Assembly: GCA_964603325.1 (NCBI GenBank)
Contig: CAZRUH010000040.1
Span: forward strand, 1 to 5,827
Direction of reading: 5' to 3'
Length of the DNA: 5,827 nucleotides
Source of the DNA: LSNR01 sp964603325
Lineage (GTDB): Bacteria > Patescibacteriota > Minisyncoccia > Moranbacterales > UBA9337
Below the pieces are notes generated by a model. That model was not told where the DNA came from, did not search any database, and saw nothing but the letters and a program-made list of their open reading frames with translations. Position 1 is the stretch's first letter, and each line of letters begins with the position of its first letter. Both the position numbers and the translations under genes were made by a program. Of the stretch, positions 1 to 5,696 are shown piece after piece.

Positions 1-637
1 TTTCCGAATCCGGATAATAAAAAATCTTATTTTTATTATCCACATCTACCAAACACTTCCCCCTTAAACTCGCGCCCTGTTGTTTCAACTCTATTAAATC
101 TACAGTTTTTACGCCTTCTAAATCAACTCTTGTTATATCCTTTTCCGCATTAGTCCGCGTTAAATCTGCATTAGTCCGCGACTGCAAAACAGTATTAAAT
201 TGCTCCTGCCAAATTTCAACCGCCCCCTCTTCTCTTGGTAGCCCCAACTTTTCATTTCCGCGATAGACAGAGACATAAAGTCGTTTTGGGTCTAATCCCA
301 ACTCTTTTGTTAAAAGTTCAAAAATCCATTTAATTTGTTCCTGTTTAAAATAATCGCCCAAAGACCAATTGCCTAACATCTCAAAAAAAGTGGTATGCCG
401 ATTATCTCCCACTTCTTCAATATCTCCACCACGAAAACATTTTTGTGAATTAACAATTCTTTTTTCTCCTCCCGGATATTCTTCCCCCAATAAATACCGC
501 ACCATTGGTTGCATTCCCGAACCGGTAAATAAAGTAGTCGGATCATTCTCCGGTAACAAAGAAGCCGACGGCACAATCTTATGCCCCCGCTCTTCCATAA
601 ACTCTAAATATTTTTTTCTAATTTCTGATGATTTCAT
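1..637 (-). CDS. alaS: Alanyl-tRNA synthetase, N-terminal part (cut by left window edge)
   Basis: AlaS activates alanine with ATP and loads it on tRNA-Ala in the cytoplasm. The frame is open from ATG at 637 to the window edge, giving the first 212 residues of the class II catalytic domain. Recognisable parts are the N-terminal EIRKKYLEFMEERGH helix (residues 5-19), SASLLPENDPTTLFTGSGM (24-42, motif 1 region) and FRGGDIEEVGDNRHTTFFEM (68-87) leading into LGNWSLGDYF (88-97, motif 2 region). The IWQEQF helix is near 142-147. After it, about 40 residues (roughly 152-193) have no counterpart in the E. coli sequence as I recall it. They begin with a seven-residue repeat, RTNADLT then RTNAEKD, encoded by a DNA repeat. 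The frame then returns to family-like sequence, KIFYYPDSE (204-212). The editing and C-Ala domains would lie outside. No Shine-Dalgarno site or convincing promoter precedes the start, so expression from the mnmA operon 74 bases upstream is likely. Confidence 0.96.
   Translation of the reverse strand, partial: MKSSEIRKKYLEFMEERGHKIVPSASLLPENDPTTLFTGSGMQPMVRYLLGEEYPGGEKRIVNSQKCFRGGDIEEVGDNRHTTFFEMLGNWSLGDYFKQEQIKWIFELLTKELGLDPKRLYVSVYRGNEKLGLPREEGAVEIWQEQFNTVLQSRTNADLTRTNAEKDITRVDLEGVKTVDLIELKQQGASLRGKCLVDVDNKNKIFYYPDSE
147..180 (-). repeat. Short tandem repeat translated inside alaS
   Basis: On the minus strand the 13-mer CGCGGACTAATGC occurs twice exactly (180-168 and 159-147), 21 bases apart. 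Between the copies lies a related unit, GATTTAACGCG. The stretch therefore reads as about three degenerate units of 10-11 bases of the form GAYTWAYGCR. Because 21 is a multiple of 3, it is translated as a seven-residue peptide repeat (residues 153-166 of AlaS). The block is richer in CG dinucleotides than the surrounding gene. Units of this GATTAACGCG/GACTAATGCG type resemble dispersed repeats I associate with Patescibacteria intergenic DNA; that link is from memory and not tested. Confidence 0.75.
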
Positions 638-711
638 AGTTTTGTTGCGCAAATCGTAATCAATGCTAAAAAGTCTATTCAAAACTTATCTCAATATTAT
701 CATTTCTCCGA

Positions 712-927
712 TTAAAAAAGTCTTCCTCCAAGTTTGCTTAATGAATTAGCATCTTTCGCATTATTAGTCTTTTTTATTTCATCTACAACCAATCTCATTG
801 CTTCTTCACTTGTTAATTTTCCACCCCTAAAGCGTCTCTCAATTTTTTGCAAATTACTCATTTGCCAATCTTTTAATGTCAATCCTCTTTTTTCGACAAT
901 TTGCTTGATATTATCTTTTAATCCCAT
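712..927 (-). CDS. Small charged hypothetical protein, 71 residues
   Basis: I do not recognise this family. The protein is soluble-looking, with no membrane segment and no cysteine. It is rich in Lys/Arg and Glu/Asp, and probably helical: a first helix near residues 4-13, a basic middle (KIERRFRGGK, 28-37), a second helix near 39-54 (LTSEEAMRLVVDEIKK), then a polar tail ending in GGRLF. The ATG at 927 is the first start after the coiled-coil gene stop, 24 bases away. No Shine-Dalgarno sequence is visible, which is usual in this window. Position and strand suggest co-transcription with mnmA upstream and alaS downstream. Expression is inferred only from the open frame, operon spacing and ordinary amino-acid composition. 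Confidence 0.62.
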   Translation of the reverse strand: MGLKDNIKQIVEKRGLTLKDWQMSNLQKIERRFRGGKLTSEEAMRLVVDEIKKTNNAKDANSLSKLGGRLF

Positions 928-951
928 ATTATTATTTTTGTTAAATAATTA

Positions 952-1368
952 TTATCGCAAACTTTTTATTTCATTTTCAACCTCTTTTATTTCATTTGCC
1001 AACTGTATAAGTTCCTCGTTTTTTTTATCAATTTCATCATCAACTTTCCTTACCTCCATCTCCGCCGAAGATACTTTTCTCTCAAGTTGTCTTATGTTTT
1101 CCGATGATTTTTTTTGCATACTAATCTTGGTTTTTATCTCATCATTCATCCTTCTAATATCTTCCTCCAACACTTTTATATTCTGCTCCTCCTTCAAAAT
1201 ATCAGCGCGAATTTGCTCCAACCTTCTCATTGCGTTTCTGTTGTCATTTTTTAATCTTTCCAGCGCCACGTTACTCCTTCTATACATTCCTTTTTTTGTA
1301 AGAAGATTTCTTTGCAGTTTATTTTTTATTTTTCGCAATTCTCTTATATCATCATTATTATTAGACAT
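952..1368 (-). CDS. Coiled-coil hypothetical protein, 138 residues
   Basis: The product is almost entirely predicted coiled coil: after a basic N-terminus (residues 1-31), residues about 35-137 show heptad-like spacing of Leu/Ile/Val/Met among Lys, Arg, Glu, Asp and Asn. There is no proline, cysteine, tryptophan, histidine or phenylalanine, and a single glycine (27). No signal peptide or membrane segment is seen. I do not recognise a named family; such proteins often give weak, composition-driven matches to SMC-like or myosin-like tails, which should not be read as homology. I place the start at ATG 1368 (MSNNND), 10 bases after the mnmA stop. A TTG at 1386 would add six residues and overlap the mnmA stop; it has AGGTGG 8 bases upstream and is a genuine alternative. 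It is probably translated from the mnmA transcript, followed 24 bases later by the 71-residue gene. Confidence 0.72.
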   Translation of the reverse strand: MSNNNDDIRELRKIKNKLQRNLLTKKGMYRRSNVALERLKNDNRNAMRRLEQIRADILKEEQNIKVLEEDIRRMNDEIKTKISMQKKSSENIRQLERKVSSAEMEVRKVDDEIDKKNEELIQLANEIKEVENEIKSLR

Positions 1369-1378
1369 AATTTTGTAA

Positions 1379-2419
1379 TTAAACAATTATACCGCCACCT
1401 ATGACTTCGTTTTTTAAATAAAATACCGCCGATTGGCCGGTAGTTATCGCTTTTTGGCGTTTTTCCAGATCTACCAAATAACCGCCACTCTCTTGTTCCT
1501 TAATTATACCATAAACAAAATCGCTATGATAACGAATTTTCAATTTGACACGCAAAGGAAGTTTCAAATTTTTATTTATCCAATTGATTTTCTTAATTAA
1601 AAATTTATCAGAATATAAATTATTTCTATCATTGGAAACTATCAAATAATTTTTTTTACTGTTTTTGTCAATCACATAATAGGGCCCCTTTCCACCAATG
1701 TTTATCCCTTTGCGTTGTCCTATCGTGTAAAAATGCAAGCCATAATGCCTTCCCAAAATATTTCCATCCATATCAATTATATCTCCCTTGTTGTTTTTTA
1801 TATACATTTTCAAAAAATCAGAAAAATTGGCATCTGAAATAAAACAAATATCCTGCGATTCTTTCCTTTTTGCAGTGGATAAACCAATTTTACGCGCTAT
1901 TTTCCGCACATCACTTTTTAAATAACTTCCCAAAGGAAAGATAATTTTCTTTAATTGCTTCTGTTTAAGTCCATACAAAAAATAACTTTGATCTTTTGTT
2001 TTGTCTTTCGCCCTGAGTAATTTAAAATTTTCACCGTTTTTTTTTAATCTTGCATAGTGTCCCGTAGCCACAAAATCTCCTCCAATTTTTGTCATTTCGT
2101 TTATTAAAATTTTAAACTTCATATTGGGATTACACCAAACGCACGGATTTGGAGTTTCTCCTCTTTTATAATCTCTAATAAAATTATTCACAATCACTTT
2201 TTTAAACTCCTTGCGCGCATCAACTTTTAATAATGGAATATTTAAAAATTTTGACACTTTTTTCGCCGACCTAAAACCGCTATTGCTTTTTTCATTTTCC
2301 CAAAAATCCAAAAAAACGCCGACAACCTCAAAACCTTCATTCTGAAGTAAGTTTGCCGCTACCGAGGAATCAACTCCACCGGATATTCCAATAACTACTT
2401 TTTTGTTATTTTCTTCCAT
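1379..2419 (-). CDS. mnmA: tRNA-specific 2-thiouridylase MnmA
   Basis: MnmA makes 2-thiouridine at wobble position U34 of Lys, Glu and Gln tRNAs: it adenylates the base and inserts sulfur passed as a persulfide. From ATG 2419 the product has 346 residues, slightly shorter than E. coli MnmA (about 368). Seen in order: the PP-loop SGGVDSS (13-19); TPNPCVWCN (89-97) with the presumed catalytic Cys93; TGHYAR (119-124); DQSYFLYGL (143-151), a tRNA-binding part; and ESQDICFI (187-194) with Cys192, the partner of Cys93. These are followed by FYTIGQRKG and a C-terminal beta domain ending in IGGGIIV. The stretch after the PP-loop domain (about 38-56) is shorter than in many homologues. A TTG at 2449 in the same frame would add ten residues, but MEENNKKVVIG is the family-like beginning and a promoter overlaps the longer version. 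It heads the run to alaS. Confidence 0.96.
   Translation of the reverse strand: MEENNKKVVIGISGGVDSSVAANLLQNEGFEVVGVFLDFWENEKSNSGFRSAKKVSKFLNIPLLKVDARKEFKKVIVNNFIRDYKRGETPNPCVWCNPNMKFKILINEMTKIGGDFVATGHYARLKKNGENFKLLRAKDKTKDQSYFLYGLKQKQLKKIIFPLGSYLKSDVRKIARKIGLSTAKRKESQDICFISDANFSDFLKMYIKNNKGDIIDMDGNILGRHYGLHFYTIGQRKGINIGGKGPYYVIDKNSKKNYLIVSNDRNNLYSDKFLIKKINWINKNLKLPLRVKLKIRYHSDFVYGIIKEQESGGYLVDLEKRQKAITTGQSAVFYLKNEVIGGGIIV
1395..1400 (-). promoter_or_regulatory. Possible Shine-Dalgarno AGGTGG inside the mnmA 3' end
   Basis: AGGTGG lies 8 bases before TTG 1386 and 26 bases before ATG 1368 of the coiled-coil gene. It is well placed for the TTG and too far for the ATG. It also encodes the Gly-rich C-terminal motif of MnmA (IGGGIIV), so coding constraint alone may explain it. 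It matters only for choosing between the two starts. Confidence 0.25.
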
Positions 2420-2426
2420 ATTTTCC

Positions 2427-2454
2427 AGTATACTAAATACCACAAACAAATCAA
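2427..2454 (-). promoter_or_regulatory. Candidate promoter of mnmA, near-leaderless
   Basis: On the minus strand, TTGATT (2449-2454) and TATACT (2427-2432) are separated by 16 bases. The -10 box ends 7 bases before the mnmA ATG, so initiation at the usual distance would fall at or within a base or two of the start codon. It supports ATG 2419 over the upstream TTG 2449, which lies within the -35 box. Confidence 0.55.
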
Positions 2455-2483
2455 TTGCTTTTTAATGTTGTTTTGTATAAAAT
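2455..2483 (+). promoter_or_regulatory. Weak candidate promoter of the small membrane protein gene
   Basis: TTGCTT (2455-2460) and TAAAAT (2478-2483) have a 17-base spacer. The predicted transcript would start near 2490, leaving about 20 bases before ATG 2511. The -35 box directly abuts the mnmA -35 box on the other strand. Several overlapping AT-rich alternatives exist (TATAAA at 2476-2481), so the exact choice is uncertain. Confidence 0.28.
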
Positions 2484-2510
2484 TAAATTGATAACTCGTA
2501 AAAAAAAGAA

Positions 2511-2741
2511 ATGTTTCATTTGCTAAAAAATTTAATTTGGCTCATTGGCTTTATTGTTGTTGCCGGTTTTGTTTTAAATTACTTCGGATATGAAATAAAC
2601 CGCAATTATTTTCAAGAAAGAAAAGCGGATTGCGCAGAAAAAGCTCTTCAGTGTCAAAAAAATCTCATTCATCAAGGAATTGACAATGTTAAGTGCGACT
2701 TAAACTGTTTAAATCCAAAATTAATTATAAAATCAAAATGA
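2511..2741 (+). CDS. Small one-helix membrane protein with four cysteines, 76 residues
   Basis: The protein begins with a hydrophobic helix (about residues 4-24, LLKNLIWLIG through VAGFVLNYF) followed by a polar domain. Lys6 before the helix is the only positive charge there, so topology is unclear. An uncleaved anchor with the C-terminal domain outside is plausible but inferred. Four cysteines sit as C41-x6-C48 and C62-x3-C66, which would suit two disulfides outside the cell or, less likely, a metal site. The mix NYFGYEIN, QGIDNVKCD and C-x-NPKLIIK looks like a short conserved protein I associate with Parcubacteria genomes; no function is known to me. A run of A with AAAGAA precedes ATG 2511, with no real Shine-Dalgarno site. 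It is divergent from mnmA and convergent with lepA, so it is its own transcription unit. It ends in TGA. Confidence 0.8.
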   Translation: MFHLLKNLIWLIGFIVVAGFVLNYFGYEINRNYFQERKADCAEKALQCQKNLIHQGIDNVKCDLNCLNPKLIIKSK

Positions 2742-2793
2742 AACCATTGTCTCCAAATGCTAATAATGAAATTATGTTTTCTTTTTTAGTGCC

Positions 2794-2821
2794 ACTTGAC
2801 AACTACATTCTTGTCTTAAGT
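2794..2821. other. Imperfect hairpin in the convergent gap
   Basis: The 153-base gap 2742-2894 lies between converging genes. In it, ACTTGACAA (2794-2802) can pair with TTGTC-AAGT (2811-2821) across an 8-base loop, with a two-base TT bulge. No U-tract follows on either strand, so it is not a standard intrinsic terminator. Just downstream of the plus-strand gene, ATAAT-GAA-ATTAT (2763-2775) is followed by a T-rich run; that is a very weak terminator-like element because the stem is all A-T. Confidence 0.3.
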
Positions 2822-2894
2822 CGCTATAATTTTAACAAACAACTTTTTACTGTTTTACGGTTAACATATAATCAAACTCTGTTTTTCTCAATAA

Positions 2895-4760
2895 TTACTT
2901 TCGCAACACTTTTAAAAACGCTTCCGGTGGAATTTCCACTTTTCCACTTTTAGCCATTCTCTTTTTCCCTTTCTTTTGTTTTTCCAGCAACTTTCTTTTG
3001 CGAGTCACATCACCACCATACAATTTCGCTGTCACATCTTTACGAAAAGCGCTAAGAGTTGCGCGTGCAATTACCTTACTTCCTACGGTTGCCTGAATAG
3101 CCACTACGAAATTTTGTCTTGGCAAAACTTCTTTTAATTTTTCCACAACCGCTTTACCTTCTTTGTAAGCTTTATCCTTGGGAATAATTCTGGAAAAAGC
3201 TTCTATTTTTTCACCTGATACCAAAATATCCATCTTAACCAAATCACCAACCCGATAATCAATTGGGTCATAGTTCATTGAAGCATACCCGCTGGAAACA
3301 CTTTTCAATTGATCGTAAAAATCAACAATCACATCCATCAACGGTGATTCAAAAGTTAGTTGTATCCGCTCAGAATCAATATAATCCGTTGATTTATATT
3401 CGGAGCGAGTATTCCCCATCAACTCCATTATATTCCCAAGATATTCTGCCGGCGTCACAATTTCCAATTTTACGAAAGGCTCTTCAATTTTTTCAATTTG
3501 CGACGGATCGGAAAGTTCTGTCGGAGAGTATATTTTTATAAATTCATTTGTATTTTTTTTATACATTCTGTAAACAACGCTTGGAGTTGTAATAGTCGGT
3601 ACAATATTAAATTCTCGCTCTAATCTGGCTTGAATAATCTCTAAATGTAGCAACCCTAAAAAACCGCAACGAAACCCTCGTCCCAATGCTTGATTGCTTT
3701 CCGGTTCAAAAGTAAAAGCTCCGTCATTTAAAGTTAATTTATCCAAAGCATCACGCATTACATTATAATCACCGCCGTCAACAGGATAAAAACTAGCGTA
3801 GACCATCGGTTGCGCTTCTTTGTAACCCTTAAGGGGTTTGATGTTATTGTAAAAATCACCCGCTTTTTTCTCTTCTTTTTGATTATTGGTTATATTGTTT
3901 TTAATATCAACTTGAGCAACGTTTAGTCTTTGTGATTTTGACACGCATAAGGTAACAGTATCTCCGACTTTGCATTCCTTCACACTCTTAAATCCGGTAG
4001 CTATATAACCGGTATCTCCCGTTGTCAACTTATCACAAGATTCATACTGCGGACGAAAGTGCCCCAATTCCACCACGCTACTCTCTCCGCCGGTCGCTAA
4101 CATTCTTATCTTGTCAGTTTTATAAATTTTACCATCAACAATCCTCACATAAGCCAATACTCCTTTAAACTCATCATAAACACTGTCAAAAATCAATGCG
4201 CGCAAAGTTTTTTCCGACTCACCTTTTGGCGCCGGAATTTTTTCCACAATTTTTTTTAAAAGAACATCTACGCCCTCACCCGTCTTCCCACTCACCTCCA
4301 AAATATCACCCTCATCGCAATCTAAAATATGCACAATTTCTTTTTTGACCTTTTTCACATTGGCGTTGGGCAAATCAATTTTATTTATCACAGGTATAAT
4401 TTCCAAATCTTGCTCAATCGCCAAATATAAATTGGAAATTGTCTGCGCCTGCACACCTTGAGTTGCATCAACCAAAAGGATTGCTCCTTCAACCGCCGCC
4501 AAAGAACGTGAAACCTCGTAAGCAAAATCAACATGTCCCGGAGTGTCAATTAAATTTAAAATGTAATTTTGATAGCGCATTTGCACCGGTTGCAATTTAA
4601 TGGTAATTCCTCTTTCCCTCTCCAAATCCATTGTATCCAAAAGCTGTTCTTTCATTTTTCTTTTTTCCACTGTACCCGTCATCTCTAAAAGTCTGTCTGA
4701 CAAAGTGGACTTACCATGATCAATATGCGCAATAATACAAAAATTTCTAATGTTTTTCAT
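2895..4760 (-). CDS. lepA: Elongation factor 4 (LepA), translational GTPase
   Basis: EF4 is a ribosome-binding GTPase related to EF-G, implicated in back-translocation, initiation and ribosome assembly. All G motifs are visible: AHIDHGKST (11-19), ERERGITI (47-54) in switch I, DTPGH (72-76), NKID (126-129) and SGKTG (157-161). Domain II follows to about 272, then the EF-G-like domains with YEPES-type FEPESNQALGRGFRCGFLGLLHLE, and the EF4-specific C-terminal domain with GGDVTRKRKLLEKQKKGKKRM near the end. At 621 residues it is longer than E. coli LepA (about 599). The extra length is concentrated at about 273-306 between GDTVTL and KPLKGYKEAQPMV, a polar Asn/Lys-rich segment where relatives have a short linker. 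ATG 4760 gives the canonical KNIRNFCIIAHIDHGK start, and an in-frame TAA lies just upstream. It follows the recombinase gene by 99 bases. Confidence 0.98.
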   Translation of the reverse strand: MKNIRNFCIIAHIDHGKSTLSDRLLEMTGTVEKRKMKEQLLDTMDLERERGITIKLQPVQMRYQNYILNLIDTPGHVDFAYEVSRSLAAVEGAILLVDATQGVQAQTISNLYLAIEQDLEIIPVINKIDLPNANVKKVKKEIVHILDCDEGDILEVSGKTGEGVDVLLKKIVEKIPAPKGESEKTLRALIFDSVYDEFKGVLAYVRIVDGKIYKTDKIRMLATGGESSVVELGHFRPQYESCDKLTTGDTGYIATGFKSVKECKVGDTVTLCVSKSQRLNVAQVDIKNNITNNQKEEKKAGDFYNNIKPLKGYKEAQPMVYASFYPVDGGDYNVMRDALDKLTLNDGAFTFEPESNQALGRGFRCGFLGLLHLEIIQARLEREFNIVPTITTPSVVYRMYKKNTNEFIKIYSPTELSDPSQIEKIEEPFVKLEIVTPAEYLGNIMELMGNTRSEYKSTDYIDSERIQLTFESPLMDVIVDFYDQLKSVSSGYASMNYDPIDYRVGDLVKMDILVSGEKIEAFSRIIPKDKAYKEGKAVVEKLKEVLPRQNFVVAIQATVGSKVIARATLSAFRKDVTAKLYGGDVTRKRKLLEKQKKGKKRMAKSGKVEIPPEAFLKVLRK

Positions 4761-4788
4761 AAATATTTATTGTTAATAAAATTTGTTT

Positions 4789-4800
4789 CTTCACCTCTCT
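4789..4800 (-). promoter_or_regulatory. Purine-rich Shine-Dalgarno-like block in the lepA leader
   Basis: AGAGAGGTGAAG is the best Shine-Dalgarno-like stretch in the window, but its end is 28 bases before the lepA ATG, too far for direct use. The GTG inside it (4794-4792) opens a 15-codon frame that ends in TAG at 4747, 14 bases inside lepA, in another frame. It could act as a standby ribosome site or a coupling mini-ORF, or be accidental. Confidence 0.25.
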
Positions 4801-4858
4801 TCTGCTTTTGTTTAAGTCAATCAATCATCAAAAAAAGTGTTTCAAAGAAATTATAAAA

Positions 4859-4886
4859 ATTATAACGGACTCTTAATGTTCTTCAA
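4859..4886 (-). promoter_or_regulatory. Candidate lepA promoter in the recombinase gene 3' end
   Basis: TTGAAG (4881-4886) and a perfect TATAAT (4859-4864) have a 16-base spacer. A second perfect TATAAT lies at 4850-4855 without a good -35. The first -10 box overlaps the recombinase stop codon. The predicted start near 4852 gives lepA a leader of about 90 bases, letting it be transcribed apart from the recombinase. Confidence 0.45.
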
Positions 4887-5672
4887 CTTTGGATTGGTAA
4901 CTTGCGTGTAAATTTGCGTCGTTCTTATATTAGCATGACCTAATAATTCCTGCACATATTTTACATCAGTTCCATTTTCCAGCAAATGCGTAGCGAAACT
5001 ATGTCGCAAAGAATGAAAAGTCGCCTCCTTTTTTATATTAGCTTTTATAAGAGCTTTGTGAAATACTGCTTGAAATGACCTTGTCGTAAGCTTTCCTCCG
5101 TGGCTAGAATTAAAAACAAATTCATCTTTGTTTTTTCCAGCTATTAAGTTTTGAAAATCTGTTTTTAATTTTTCCGGAAAAACAGTGATTCTATCTTTCT
5201 TTCCCTTTGCATTTTTAATATGCACAGTCAATTCCTCCAAATCAATATCTTTAACCTTTAAATCACGAATTTCACTAATTCTTAATCCACCAGCATAAGA
5301 TAGAGCTACCGCTAACTTATATTTTTGATTGGTAATATTTTCCAAAATTTGATTAATTTCCTCTCTACTCAAAACTACCGGCAATTTTTTGCTTCGTTTG
5401 GCAAATTTTAGGTTAATTTTAGTATTGTCTTTCAGGACTTCTTTATATAAAAATTTTACAGCATTTAAAGCTAAATTGATTGTCTGCGGAGATTTTTGGA
5501 ACGTAAATTTTTCCAATAAAAATTTTTCCACCGCTTCTTGCTTGTTTTTAAAGTTTTTACTTTTTACAAAATTTAAATATTGCCTGATGTAAAATAAGTA
5601 AGATTTTCTTGTTTTTGGAGAATAATTTCGTAATTTTAATAAATTTTCTGTTTGCACGAGCAATTTATTCAT
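4860..5672 (-). CDS. Tyrosine recombinase, XerC/XerD-like
   Basis: The enzyme cuts and rejoins DNA through a 3'-phosphotyrosine and acts as a tetramer on two sites. The N-terminal SAM-like core-binding domain spans about residues 1-85, with NYSPKTRKSYLFYIRQYLNF (16-35). The catalytic domain shows the full set: Arg131 (GGLRISE), Lys156 (AKGKKDR), His220 and Arg223 (HSLRHSFATHLLE), His246 (LLGHANIRTT) and the nucleophile Tyr255 (QIYT). It therefore looks active. At 270 residues it is shorter than XerC/XerD of E. coli (about 298), and it lacks the extra domain before HSLRH that marks integron integrases. Only one recombinase is present here, so it may act as a single Xer (as XerS, XerH or XerA do) or as an integrase of a small element; the sequence cannot decide. 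ATG 5672 gives a normal N-terminus, but a -10 box ends only 3 bases before it. Two candidate target sites lie upstream. Confidence 0.93.
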   Translation of the reverse strand: MNKLLVQTENLLKLRNYSPKTRKSYLFYIRQYLNFVKSKNFKNKQEAVEKFLLEKFTFQKSPQTINLALNAVKFLYKEVLKDNTKINLKFAKRSKKLPVVLSREEINQILENITNQKYKLAVALSYAGGLRISEIRDLKVKDIDLEELTVHIKNAKGKKDRITVFPEKLKTDFQNLIAGKNKDEFVFNSSHGGKLTTRSFQAVFHKALIKANIKKEATFHSLRHSFATHLLENGTDVKYVQELLGHANIRTTQIYTQVTNPKLKNIKSPL

Positions 5673-5675
5673 GAT

Positions 5676-5684
5676 ATTATAGCA
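5676..5684 (-). promoter_or_regulatory. Extended -10 box of the recombinase gene
   Basis: TGCTATAAT is a perfect TATAAT with the TGn extension. No good -35 is seen at 16-18 bases (TGTTTT at best), as expected for extended -10 promoters. It ends 3 bases before ATG 5672, so transcription would begin within the first codons: either the message is leaderless from a slightly unusual start point, or translation begins downstream (TTG at codon 4, GTG at codon 6). Confidence 0.5.
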
Positions 5685-5696
5685 TTAAATATAAGC

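Noticed and set aside
139..182. Frameshift or pseudogene in alaS because of the odd segment
   Set aside because: The segment keeps the frame, has no stop codon, and family-like sequence resumes after it.
369..659. Plus- and minus-strand frames overlapping the start of alaS
   Set aside because: The alaS frame carries clear conserved motifs through the whole region, so the others are shadows.
734..1378. Long plus-strand open frame with a very hydrophobic Ser/Leu/Ile-rich product
   Set aside because: It is the antisense of the Lys/Glu-rich coiled-coil and 71-residue genes. Complementing such codons automatically yields Leu, Ser, Phe and Ile runs. It has no family-like motif.
2420..2449. Longer MnmA start at TTG 2449
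   Set aside because: It would put the start codon in the -35 box and add ten residues that do not resemble the family; ATG 2419 gives the usual beginning.
2796..2830. Promoter with perfect TTGACA (2796-2801) and perfect TATAAT (2825-2830)
   Set aside because: The spacer is 23 bases, outside the working range even for MerR-type promoters. No plausible gene follows on the plus strand, and the -35 is part of a hairpin.
2693..2953. Plus-strand open frame spanning the convergent gap
   Set aside because: It overlaps the end of the membrane protein gene and the end of lepA, has no start signal and no recognisable motif.
3263..3541. Plus-strand open frame inside lepA
   Set aside because: It lies wholly antisense to conserved LepA domains and has low-information composition.
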